Shown: positions 14,651-22,401 of the stretch, piece by piece
How the letters are laid out: every line of letters starts with the position of its first letter
Position numbering within the stretch: position 1 is the first letter of the stretch
NCBI GenBank assembly: GCA_023390815.1
Contig: JAEWCC010000023.1
Coordinates: forward strand, 1-34,713
DNA: 34,713 bases
Direction of reading: 5' to 3'
Source of the DNA: Bacillota bacterium
Lineage (GTDB): Bacteria; Bacillota; Clostridia; Christensenellales; SZUA-584
Program-made: the position numbers and the translations under genes
Notes under the pieces: model-generated
What the model was told of the DNA's origin: nothing
The model's database searches: none
Seen by the model: only the letters and a program-made list of their open reading frames with translations

Positions 14651-14651
14651 T

Positions 14652-14677
14652 GCCGGGTATCTGAACCCGGCTTTTTT
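14652..14677 (+). terminator. Rho-independent terminator of the deacetylase-cohesin unit
   Basis: Stem GCCGGGT / ACCCGGC followed by six T residues. It is the intact right-hand copy of the duplicated stem. Confidence 0.85.
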
Positions 14678-14715
14678 GTGTTGGAGCTGAGGAGTGCGAT
14701 TGAAATTTTCCGGCG

Positions 14716-14746
14716 TTGATGATAAAATGTAACCAGTATTACATTT
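14716..14746 (+). promoter_or_regulatory. promoter and inverted-repeat operator of the chrB-like unit
   Basis: A perfect inverted repeat, AAATGTAA (14725-14732) and TTACATTT (14739-14746) with six bases between, covers the spacer and -10 region behind a -35 TTGATG (14716-14721). This is the classic position for a dimeric repressor, likely the regulator encoded 15 bases downstream. The same half-site AAATGTAA occurs as a direct repeat at 9454-9473. Confidence 0.65.
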
Positions 14747-14760
14747 GAAGGGAGAGTCGT

Positions 14761-15303
14761 ATGCCGGATCAATGGCTGATGCTGAATTATACGCTGCCGA
14801 GGGAGCCCTCGCGCCTGCGCGTGGGCGTGTGGCGCAAGCTAAAAAAACTGGGCGCGGCAAGCCTCGCGCAGTCCATGTGGGTGCTGCCGGACCGGCAGGG
14901 CCTGCGCGCGGCGCTGGAAACCCTGAAAAGCGAGATCGTAACGCAGGGCGGGGAAGCCATGCTGATGAGCGCCTCCGTGGATGCGCAAAGCGAGCACGAT
15001 TTTATCGCGCGGCTTGGCGCGGCAAGGGACGAGGAATACACCGAGGTTTTGGAGCAATGCGCAGATTTCATGGAAGAGATGGAAAAGGAGACGGCGCGGC
15101 GCAACTTCTCGTTTGCGGAAATTGAGGAAAACGAGACCGAACTGTATAAACTCCGGCAATGGCATGCCACCATCGCGGCGCGGGACTTCTTCGGCGCGGG
15201 GCTTCAGGCCAAGAGCGCAGCCGCTTTGGAGGAATGTGCGGCGGCGCTGGAAGTGTTCTGTGAACAGGTATACGAAAGTACGGAAGAGACAAGGCGGGAT
15301 TAA
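14761..15303 (+). CDS. ChrB N-terminal-domain protein (putative regulator)
   Basis: The 180-residue protein opens LNYTLPREPSRLRVGVWRKL and KKLGAASLAQSMWVLPDR, the pattern of the ChrB N-terminal domain, in which a strand is followed by an R-x-x-x-W-R-x-L-K-x-x-G-A helix and a gaV-x-x-L-P strand. The rest is helical, with a Glu-rich coiled-coil-like part. ChrB proteins act as chromate-responsive regulators, and the N-terminal domain resembles that of PaaX. The C-terminal catalytic-type half of full ChrB is absent. An AAGGGAG site precedes the ATG, and an inverted repeat sits at the promoter, suggesting autoregulation. The MFS gene begins two bases after the stop, so the two are one unit. The signal need not be chromate. 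Confidence 0.75.
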   Translation: MPDQWLMLNYTLPREPSRLRVGVWRKLKKLGAASLAQSMWVLPDRQGLRAALETLKSEIVTQGGEAMLMSASVDAQSEHDFIARLGAARDEEYTEVLEQCADFMEEMEKETARRNFSFAEIEENETELYKLRQWHATIAARDFFGAGLQAKSAAALEECAAALEVFCEQVYESTEETRRD

Positions 15304-15305
15304 GC

Positions 15306-16487
15306 ATGGACAAAACAAAAAAAATCATATCCAACATTGTATTGCTGGGGCTGGTCAGCCTTTTTATCGATATGAGCACCGAAATGGTGTACCCGCTGAT
15401 CCCGCTGTACCTCACGGCGGCGCTCGGCGCGAGCCCCGCCATCGTGGGCATCATCGAGGGCGTCGCGGAGAGCATCGCCTCGCTGCTTAAGGTATTCAGC
15501 GGGTATATCGGCGACGTGCGACAGAACAAGAAGAAGCTTGTATTTACCGGATATGCCGCATCAGCCATCTATAAGCTGCTGCTGCTGGTCAGCACCTCGT
15601 GGGCGGGCGTGCTCGCTGCGCGTATCGTGGATCGCACGGGCAAAGGAATCCGCACCGCGCCGCGCGACGCGCTGGTGGCGCAGTCCTGCGGCGGACGGAA
15701 GATGGGAGGCGCTTTCGGCCTGCATAAGATGCTCGATATGGCGGGCTCGGCAGCAGGCGCGCTGCTGGCGTTCGGCTTTATTGCGACCGGCTTCGGCTAT
15801 CAATCGGCTTTTCTGTGGTCGATCGTTCCCGCCATCATCGGCTTGATCATCATATTTGCGGTGCGCGAGGAGCAGTGCGAGAAAGCGCCGCGCGAGCGGT
15901 TCTCGCTGAAGGGGGTCAAGCTCGATAAGCATATCAAACTTTATCTCGGTGTGATCTTCTTTTTCTGCCTCGGCAACTCGTCCAATGCGTTTCTGCTGCT
16001 GAAGGCACAGGAGAGCGGCTTTACCGCCGCGGAGGTGATACTGCTGTATCTCGTGTTCAACGCCGCGGCCTCGGCTCTCGCTTTTCCGTTCGGTAAGCTC
16101 TCCGACCGGTTCGGGCGCAGCCGCGTGCTCGTGCCGGGCTATATCATCTATGGCCTCGTGTATCTCGGCTTTGCGCTGATTGCCTCGAAGGAGGCGACGA
16201 TTGCGCTGTTCGTGCTGTATGGCGCGTATACCGCGCTCATCAGCGGCGCGGAGCGCGCGTTGATTGCCGAGGCTGCGCCTGCGCAGTACAAAGGTACGGT
16301 GCTGGGCCTCTACGGCATGCTGCAGGGAATCGGACTGCTGCTGTCATCGATCATCGCGGGGGCGCTGTGGGATGCGCTGGGTTCCGACGCACCGTTCCTG
16401 CTGGGCGGAGGGATCGGCCTTGTGTCGGCCTTGCTTGCGGCGATTGTGCTGCGGAAGAGAGACAGTAAGACTGCGGCAATTGCCTGA
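15306..16487 (+). CDS. MFS transporter paired with a ChrB-like regulator
   Basis: The 393-residue protein has about twelve transmembrane helices. The first reads LLGLVSLFIDMSTEMVYPLIPLY in part; the conserved acidic pair D/E in helix 1 is typical of the group. The second-half motif A is GKLSDRFGRSRVLV. A further conserved cytoplasmic loop, ARIVDRTGKGIRTAPRDAL, marks the subgroup of MFS proteins with the R-x-G-K-G-x-R-x-x-P-R-D signature. The ATG comes two bases after the regulator's stop codon, so translation is coupled. It probably exports a toxic compound or metal complex sensed by the partner; the substrate is unknown. It converges on the MFS gene at 16507. Confidence 0.88.
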   Translation: MDKTKKIISNIVLLGLVSLFIDMSTEMVYPLIPLYLTAALGASPAIVGIIEGVAESIASLLKVFSGYIGDVRQNKKKLVFTGYAASAIYKLLLLVSTSWAGVLAARIVDRTGKGIRTAPRDALVAQSCGGRKMGGAFGLHKMLDMAGSAAGALLAFGFIATGFGYQSAFLWSIVPAIIGLIIIFAVREEQCEKAPRERFSLKGVKLDKHIKLYLGVIFFFCLGNSSNAFLLLKAQESGFTAAEVILLYLVFNAAASALAFPFGKLSDRFGRSRVLVPGYIIYGLVYLGFALIASKEATIALFVLYGAYTALISGAERALIAEAAPAQYKGTVLGLYGMLQGIGLLLSSIIAGALWDALGSDAPFLLGGGIGLVSALLAAIVLRKRDSKTAAIA

Positions 16488-16506
16488 TGAGTTTTCGGGA
16501 ATGTTG

Positions 16507-17796
16507 TTACCGGGACAGAGGCGGAACAGGATGGGTATGGTTGATGGTTCGTGATTCCCGGCGGAACCAGCCCGCAATTATGCTGCGCTTGGCGATGAGT
16601 ACGGGGATGAGCAGCAGCAGCGTAACCGTCCCGCAGCTGATAAAACCGGAATCGCCCGGGATGTTCTCCATGATCGCTCCCGCAAAGAAGTTGCCGATCG
16701 GCGTGGAGCCCACGAGCAGCAGCGAATAGATGCTCATCACGCGCGAGCGGTATTCGTCGGGCGTGCCAAGCTGAAACATGGCGTTGGCGGTATTGAGAAA
16801 TACGATATTACAGAACCCGATCAGGGCGAGCAGTGCGAGGCTGACGCCATAATTGACAGTGAAGACCGTGGCAAGCTGCAGTAACGCGGTGCCGATGCCG
16901 CCGATTACCAGAATACGGCCCCGGACGCCCTGACGGCTGCGCGAAGCCATGAGCAGCGCGCCCGCCAGCGATCCGATGCCCGCAGCGGTTAAAAGCCCGG
17001 TATAGCCGTTCGCGCCGCGGCCCAGCACCTCTTCCGCAAATACTGGTACGATCACGTCGTGGTTGAGCGCGAAGGTGCTCACGATACCGAAAACGAGGAT
17101 GCAGGCGACGAGCAGGCGGTTGTGCCCGATATAGCGCAGCCCGTCCTTTACTTCGCTCACGATATGCGGCCGCGTCTGCTTTGCAGCGGCGAGCGGTACG
17201 CGGATGAACAGCAGGCCTGCAATCACGGCGATGAAGCTCAGTGCGTTGATGCCAAAGCACATCGTCATACCGAGGTTTTGCATCACGATTCCGGCGAGCG
17301 CCGGGCCGAATATCTTGGCGCCGTTGACGATGGTGGAGTTGAGCGACACGGCGTTCATGATGTCTTCCTTACCGACAAGCTCGTAAATAAACGTCTGGCG
17401 CGCAGGCATTTCAACCGTCTGGGTGACCCCATACACCGCGCTGAGGGCGAGGATGTGCCAATACTCAGTAACCCCGGCCCATGTGAGCAGCGTGAGCACG
17501 ACCGCCTGCGCAAGAAAGATGGTCTGCGTCACGATGAGAATCCGGCGTTTGGGGAAACGGTCGATGAGAGTCCCGACGGGCAGCGAAAAAAGCAGCATCG
17601 GCAGGAACTGGCATACGCCGAGCATGCCGACGGCGAAGGGCGAGTCTGTGATTTTATAAACCAGCCAATATTGAGCGGTACGCTGCATGAACGTGCCGAT
17701 CAGCGACACGCATTGTCCGAACCAGAAAAGACGAAAGTTATGGTTCCGCAGTGAATGAAACGTGTTGCCTAAGGTTTGTGTCAGCATTGCAAGCAT
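16507..17796 (-). CDS. MFS exporter of the EntS/MFS_3 type
   Basis: The 429-residue protein begins with a long N-terminal segment, then NHNFRLFWFGQCVSLIGTFMQ, the opening of the MFS_3 group (transmembrane secretion effectors, EntS-like). This is followed by LPVGTLIDRFPKRRILIV (motif A) and the helix-4 loop EMPARQTFIYELVGKEDIMNA, strongly conserved in this group. About twelve helices are seen. Members export siderophores, macrolides and other small molecules. It is transcribed alone, has a promoter at 17817-17845, and converges on the preceding MFS gene with only 19 bases between stops, without a clear terminator there. Confidence 0.9.
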   Translation of the reverse strand: MLAMLTQTLGNTFHSLRNHNFRLFWFGQCVSLIGTFMQRTAQYWLVYKITDSPFAVGMLGVCQFLPMLLFSLPVGTLIDRFPKRRILIVTQTIFLAQAVVLTLLTWAGVTEYWHILALSAVYGVTQTVEMPARQTFIYELVGKEDIMNAVSLNSTIVNGAKIFGPALAGIVMQNLGMTMCFGINALSFIAVIAGLLFIRVPLAAAKQTRPHIVSEVKDGLRYIGHNRLLVACILVFGIVSTFALNHDVIVPVFAEEVLGRGANGYTGLLTAAGIGSLAGALLMASRSRQGVRGRILVIGGIGTALLQLATVFTVNYGVSLALLALIGFCNIVFLNTANAMFQLGTPDEYRSRVMSIYSLLLVGSTPIGNFFAGAIMENIPGDSGFISCGTVTLLLLIPVLIAKRSIIAGWFRRESRTINHTHPVPPLSR

Positions 17797-17816
17797 TTCT
17801 TTATGTCCCGGTGCCC

Positions 17817-17845
17817 ATTATAATACGCGGCGGACTTCCCGGCAA
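17817..17845 (-). promoter_or_regulatory. promoter of the MFS_3 exporter
   Basis: On the minus strand, -35 TTGCCG (17840-17845), 17-base spacer and a perfect -10 TATAAT (17817-17822), 20 bases before the start codon, so the transcript leader is short. Confidence 0.7.
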
Positions 17846-18064
17846 TACATATACCATATATATAGAAGCAATAATTGCCGCAGAGCCCCGTCAAGTTTCA
17901 GGCCTCACAATACATAGGATATGGCCGATGGTGGTAACCGGTGAATCTGCGGGAGCAAGGTTAAGCGTGACTATCGCTGCCGGGGGTATGAGGCGATGAA
18001 AAACGAGCTAATGAGGTGCAGCAAGGCTGAGAGGCTGAGCTTACGCTCTTCAGGATCCATTATA

Positions 18065-18842
18065 CCCCTCCGTCCCCGCGCCGGGCTTTGCCCGGACGCT
18101 TTGGTCACCTCCCCTTGGCAAGGGAGGCTTAAAGGGTTGGATGCCTTAAGGCTCCCCTGCAAGGGGAGCTCCCGAGCAGCAGATAATCTGCGCGAGGGTG
18201 AGGGGTGCTTTTTGTATCCTCGAAACTACGCAACCCCTCCGTCCCCGCGCCGGGCTTTGCCCGGACGCTTGGGCCACCTCCCCTTGGCAAGGGAGGCTTA
18301 AAGGGTTGGATGCCTTAAGGCTCCCCTGCAAGGGGAGCTCCCGAGCGGCAGATAATCTGCGCGAGGGTGAGGGGTGCTTATTGTATCCCCGAAACTACGC
18401 AACCCCTCCGTCCCCGCGCCGGGCTTTGCCCGGACGCTTGGGCCACCTCCTCTTGCAAGGGGAGCTCCCGAGCAGCAGATGATCATCTGCACGAGGGTGA
18501 GGGGTGTTTTTTGTATCCCCGAAACCTACGCAACCTTCCGTCCTTGTGCCGACTTTGCCCGGAGACTTTAGCTACATATCCTTGCTTGGGAGGCTTTTGC
18601 AGCAATGAGGCTCCCCTGCAAGGTGAGCTCCCGAGCAGCAGATGATCATCTGCGCGAGGGTGAGGGGTGTTTTTTGTATCCCCGAAACTACGCAACCCCT
18701 CCGTCCCCGCGCCGGGCTTTGCCGGACGCTTTAGCTACCTCTCCTTGCAAAAGCGGCTTAAAGCGATGGAAGTCATAAGGCTCCCCTGCAAGGGGAGCTC
18801 CCGAGCAGCAGATGACAATCTGCGCGAGGGTGAGGGGTGTTG
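18065..18842. repeat. five tandem copies of a multi-hairpin repeat (about 169 bp)
   Basis: Units start at 18065, 18234, 18403, 18534 and 18696; the first two are 169 bases, the third 131 because of an internal deletion, the fourth 162. Each unit holds several palindromes: CCGGGCTTTGCCCGG, CTCCCCTTGGCAAGGGAG, GCTCCCCTGCAAGGGGAGC and GCAGATGATCATCTGC or a variant. The rest of the 1 kb between 17797 and 18864 has no gene that I can support. Open frames here arise only from the repeats. The units vary by point changes within stems. Confidence 0.9.
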
Positions 18843-18864
18843 GTTATTATAAGAATGCGCAGGG

Positions 18865-19095
18865 CTAGAATGCGACAACGTCAAGAAGATTCGGGAAGAG
18901 CCATTCCAGCAGAAACAGGATGCCAAGGAACCCGCCCACGATCAAAATGATAATCAGGATGGCAACCAGTATCGTAACGGTCCTTATCAGAAACCGGTTT
19001 TCGTAACGGGCATTTTTCTTCTTCATAAAGACGAACCAGTCTTCGGTGATTGCTTCCACAATCGGACCGACAAGTGCTTCAAAAATGAATTCCAT
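18865..19095 (-). CDS. small single-span membrane protein
   Basis: A 76-residue frame with GAGGAA before its ATG. The first half is amphipathic (MEFIFEALVGPIVEAITEDW), then a basic patch (MKKKNARYENR) and one long hydrophobic segment, residues about 36-68 (VTILVAILIIILIVGGFLGI). No family is recognised. It is separated from the pyruvate kinase gene by a terminator, so it is likely transcribed alone. Small proteins of this form are common in Clostridia and mostly unstudied. Confidence 0.55.
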   Translation of the reverse strand: MEFIFEALVGPIVEAITEDWFVFMKKKNARYENRFLIRTVTILVAILIIILIVGGFLGILFLLEWLFPNLLDVVAF

Positions 19096-19225
19096 AACGG
19101 TTCCTCATATATCAGGACATTGAAAAGTATATGCTGATTATAATTGATCCCCGACAGTCCGGACTATCAGTAATTATTGGATACCGCTCTGGATTAGGAG
19201 ATTGCCGTATATACGCTTTTCTTCA

Positions 19226-19258
19226 ATAAAAAGAAAACGGCTGCCCCGAAGAGCAGCC
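19226..19258 (-). terminator. Rho-independent terminator of pyruvate kinase
   Basis: Read on the minus strand: stem GGCTGC / GCAGCC with an eight-base loop, then GTTTTCTTTTTATT. It lies 16 bases past the stop codon at 19275. Confidence 0.85.
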
Positions 19259-19274
19259 CAATATTCGTATGGGT

Positions 19275-21053
19275 TCAGTTGCCGGTGAGCAGCACCCCGT
19301 CGCAGGCCTGCGGGATGCCGGTATATACCATGCCGCGCGCGGCGTCCAGCGTCACAGTTGTGCCGTGCTTTAAGATGCTCGTCGCGTTCTCGGCGTCGCA
19401 CAGCACCGGGATGCCCAGCGTCAGGCCGACGATGGCCGCGTGGGAGTCCAGACCGCCCTGCTCTGTGATGATGCCCGCGGCTTCCTTTAACAGGTCCATC
19501 ATCGTGTTGTTCGTCTTCGGGATCACGAGGATGTCCCCGGGCTCGAACAGCGCGCGCGCCTGTTTCGCGTCCACGCAAACGCAGAGCGGGCCGCTCACAG
19601 CGATGTTGTTGTAGCCCGTGCCCTTGACGAGTACGTTGCCCACGATATGGACTTTGAGCGTATTGGTCGTGCCGGATACGCCGATGGGCACGCCCGCGGT
19701 AATCACGACCACTTCGCCGTGCTTCACGAGACCGGTCGTCCTTGCCAGCTCCACCGCGTGTTCAAACAGCTTATCGGTATTCTCCTGCTCCTCAGCCAGC
19801 ACCGGGCAGACGCCCCAGGACAGCGCGAGCTGGTGGAACGTCTTCTCGCTCGGCGAGCACGCGATGATGGGTACCGCGGGGCGGTAGCTTGAAACCATGC
19901 GCGCGGTGCGGCCCGACTTCGTAAACGCAATGATCGCGCTCGCGCCCAGGCTGTGCGCCGTGGAGCACGTCGCGTGGGAGATGGCGCTGGTCACGCTCGC
20001 GCAGTGATCCGGCAGGCTGTTGTTGAAGCGCGTCTTATAGTGGATATTGTTTTCCGTGCTTACCGCGATGCGCGACATTGTGACAAGGCTCTCAATGGGG
20101 TACTTGCCCATCGCCGTTTCGCCGGACAACATGATCGCGCTTGTGCCGTCGTATACCGCGTTGGCGACGTCAGTGGCCTCGGCGCGCGTCGGGCGCGGGT
20201 TGTGGATCATCGAGTCCAGCATCTGCGTGGCGGTGATGACCTTTTTGCCCGCGGAATATGCCTTCTTGATCAGCAGCTTCTGAATGCGCGGCAGATCGAC
20301 GATGTCCATCTCCACGCCCATGTCGCCGCGGGCCACCATGATACCGTCGCTGACCTGAATGATCTCATCGATGTTATTGACGCCGCCTTCGTTTTCGATC
20401 TTCGCGATGACCTGAATGAGCTTGCCGCCGTTCTTTTCGAGTATCTTGCGAATCTCCAGCACGTCCGCCGCGCTGCGGCAGAACGACGCCGCGATATAGT
20501 CCACATCGTTTTTGATGCCGAACAGGATATCGGCGCGGTCCTTTTCGCTGATGTAGTCCATGTTGAGGTGGATGCCCGGTACGTTGACCGACTTGTTGTC
20601 CTTGAGCTCTCCGCCCGTAACGACCCGGCAGCGGATGGCCTCCTCCGTCACGGCTTCGGCTACCAACTCAATGAGCCCGTCGTCCAGCAGGATGTGCGTG
20701 CCGCGCGGAAGCTCGTGTGCGAGCTTCGGGTAGGTGACTGCCACCTGGGTTTCGTCGCCTTCGCAGTCGCTCATGCAAAGTGTGAACGTGCCGCCCTCCT
20801 TGAGCTCCGCGCTGCCGCCCTTAAAGCTTTTCACGCGTACTTCCGGCCCCTTGGTATCCAGCAGGATCGCGACCGGTTTGCGGTATTCCGCCCGCAGCTT
20901 TTTGATGAGTTCGATGCGCTTGCCGTGCGTTTCATGGTCCCCGTGGCTGAAATTGAGCCTCGCCACGTCCATGCCGTTTTCGATCAGCAGGCGCATGGGT
21001 TTTTCCTTATCCGTCGCCGGCCCGATCGTACAGATGATCTTCGTCTTTCTCAT
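19275..21053 (-). CDS. pyk: pyruvate kinase with C-terminal PEP-utilising domain
   Basis: The 592-residue start at 21053 (MRKTKIICTIGPATDKEKP) has AAAGGAG upstream and matches the family's N-terminus. The catalytic barrel shows ARLNFSHGDHETH, LLDTKGPEVR, the active-site lysine region IAKIENEGGVNNIDEI, ARGDMGVEM and the TATQMLDSMIHNPRPTRAEATDVANAV block (quoted in part). The C-terminus carries the extra PEP-utilising (mobile) domain of Bacillus-type enzymes, with GGLDSHAAIVG and the conserved His. The enzyme converts PEP and ADP to pyruvate and ATP in the last step of glycolysis, in the cytoplasm. It is monocistronic with its own terminator. Confidence 0.97.
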   Translation of the reverse strand: MRKTKIICTIGPATDKEKPMRLLIENGMDVARLNFSHGDHETHGKRIELIKKLRAEYRKPVAILLDTKGPEVRVKSFKGGSAELKEGGTFTLCMSDCEGDETQVAVTYPKLAHELPRGTHILLDDGLIELVAEAVTEEAIRCRVVTGGELKDNKSVNVPGIHLNMDYISEKDRADILFGIKNDVDYIAASFCRSAADVLEIRKILEKNGGKLIQVIAKIENEGGVNNIDEIIQVSDGIMVARGDMGVEMDIVDLPRIQKLLIKKAYSAGKKVITATQMLDSMIHNPRPTRAEATDVANAVYDGTSAIMLSGETAMGKYPIESLVTMSRIAVSTENNIHYKTRFNNSLPDHCASVTSAISHATCSTAHSLGASAIIAFTKSGRTARMVSSYRPAVPIIACSPSEKTFHQLALSWGVCPVLAEEQENTDKLFEHAVELARTTGLVKHGEVVVITAGVPIGVSGTTNTLKVHIVGNVLVKGTGYNNIAVSGPLCVCVDAKQARALFEPGDILVIPKTNNTMMDLLKEAAGIITEQGGLDSHAAIVGLTLGIPVLCDAENATSILKHGTTVTLDAARGMVYTGIPQACDGVLLTGN

Positions 21054-21154
21054 AGATTTAAAACTCCTTTGGTTCACTATTATAATGCCCAACGCGATTA
21101 TCGCAATAGCGATGATGTTAAGCTTTGCGGGCCATTTGTTAACAAAAATTATTC

Positions 21155-21183
21155 TTGTGTTTTACCCCCCTATTGTTTATAAT
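21155..21183 (+). promoter_or_regulatory. promoter of the polyamine-locus leader RNA
   Basis: -35 TTGTGT (21155-21160), a 17-base spacer, and a perfect -10 TATAAT (21178-21183). Transcription should start near 21190, about 440 bases before speD. Confidence 0.75.
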
Positions 21184-21189
21184 GCAATT

Positions 21190-21541
21190 GCATTAGGGCA
21201 TTGAGCCTTTGGCGAGGGAGCTTTCCTGCGTCAAGCAAAGAATTTTTGACCATCCCAAAGGGATTAAGGCCATACGGACAGCCGGGTCAAAAGCCGAAAT
21301 TGGCAACTTTGTTGCCTTATTGGTTGGGCATAAACGCTCAAAAAACTAGCAGGCTTGTAGCCACGCGCCAAAAGCGCACCACGCTTGTGAATCAATCAAT
21401 AAGAGTAGTAAAAGTAATTCCTTGCTATATAGACTCTGCCTGATAAGCGAATGAACGTCCCGGCTGCGGCAAGCGGCAGGGCCGGCATGATTGATTGGTA
21501 ACGCTCGAGGTGTGCGCAAACGCGCGGACCCGGGCGTTTTT
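21190..21541 (+). ncRNA. unidentified ~350-nt RNA or long leader upstream of speD
   Basis: A strong promoter just upstream and an intrinsic terminator at its end define a transcript of about 350 nucleotides. It contains a perfect hairpin GGCAACTTTGTTGCC at about 21301, and a compound stem in the CCGGCTGCGGCAAGCGGC region near 21461. A frame of 80 codons starting from TTG is open inside but has no ribosome binding site. I looked for tmRNA (no T-loop or CCA end), RNase P RNA (no GAGGAAAGTCC), SRP RNA and SAM riboswitch features and found none. It may be an attenuated leader for the polyamine genes or an independent small RNA. Confidence 0.5.
21502..21541 (+). terminator. Rho-independent terminator before speD
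   Basis: Outer stem CGCTCG / CGGGCG with an inner GTGCGC / GCGCGG arm, followed by a run of five T. It lies 92 bases before speD, so it either ends an independent RNA or acts as an attenuator of the polyamine operon. Confidence 0.7.
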
Positions 21542-21632
21542 AATTCCCGGCGACCCCGAAAAGTGGAGCTTTTTGGGCGTAATATCAATATATTAATGGG
21601 GACAATATATTTAATAGAGGAAAGGCTGCGCA

Positions 21633-22400
21633 ATGGAACAAAAACTCAAGCTCTACGGGTTCAATAATCTGACAAAATCCTTAAGCTTCAACATATTCGA
21701 CGTCTGCTACGCCAAGACGCCGAGGGAGCAGAAGGATTATATTGCCTATGTCGACGAGCAGTACAACTCCGAGCGTCTGACGGGCATTCTGGAGCGCGTG
21801 ACCGAGATGGTCGGCGCGCAGGTTCTTTCCATCGCGCGGCAGGACTACGACCCGCAGGGCGCGAGCGTCGCGCTGCTGATCGCCGAGGAACCGATGTCGG
21901 GTCTTCGAAAGCGCGGTGAGACGGTGGTGGCCCACCTCGATAAAAGCCATGTGACCGTACATACATATCCGGAATATCACCCCGAGACGAGTATCGCGAC
22001 GTTCCGCGTGGACATCGACGTGGCGACGTGCGGCGTCATTTCACCGCTGAATACGCTGGACTTTCTGATCGGCAGCTTCGACTCGGACATCATTACGATG
22101 GATTACCGCGTACGCGGTTTCACGCGCGAGGTCACGGGCAAAAAGCTGTTCATTGACCACGACATCACGTCGATACAGGACTATATCGCCAAGCCCACGC
22201 TCGAACGCTACGACGCGGTGGACATCAACGTGTATCAGGTGAACCTGTTTCACACGCGCATGCTCTTAAAGGAAGTCGATTTACAGAACTACCTTTTCAA
22301 TACCGACGTGCACGAGCTGCCGCCGCGCGAGCGGCTGGAGATTACGGCCAGCCTGCGCCGCGAGATGATCGACATCTTCAGCGGCAAAAACGTGTACTGA
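21633..22400 (+). CDS. speD: S-adenosylmethionine decarboxylase, proenzyme
   Basis: The 255-residue protein is the longer, E. coli-type SpeD. The autocleavage site is LDKSHVTVHTYPE, with Ser105 expected to become the pyruvoyl group; the downstream IDVATCGVISPLNTLD carries the conserved Cys. The N-terminal LKLYGFNNLTKSLSFNIFD is typical for this class. It decarboxylates AdoMet to supply the aminopropyl donor for spermidine synthase. GAGGAAAGG precedes the ATG. It is the first gene of the polyamine operon, and speA starts one base after its stop. Confidence 0.93.
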   Translation: MEQKLKLYGFNNLTKSLSFNIFDVCYAKTPREQKDYIAYVDEQYNSERLTGILERVTEMVGAQVLSIARQDYDPQGASVALLIAEEPMSGLRKRGETVVAHLDKSHVTVHTYPEYHPETSIATFRVDIDVATCGVISPLNTLDFLIGSFDSDIITMDYRVRGFTREVTGKKLFIDHDITSIQDYIAKPTLERYDAVDINVYQVNLFHTRMLLKEVDLQNYLFNTDVHELPPRERLEITASLRREMIDIFSGKNVY

Positions 22401-22401
22401 G

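Noticed and set aside
18065..18842. CRISPR array.
   Set aside because: The repeated unit is ~169 bases, with no unique spacers and no cas genes.
19953..21182. Plus-strand frame of 409 codons opposite pyruvate kinase.
   Set aside because: Antisense shadow of a highly conserved gene, with no ribosome binding site.
21201..21443. 80-codon frame inside the speD leader RNA.
   Set aside because: TTG start without a ribosome binding site and no protein-like features; the non-coding reading is simpler.
21190..21541. tmRNA, RNase P RNA or SRP RNA.
   Set aside because: None of the invariant sequences or tRNA-like ends are present.
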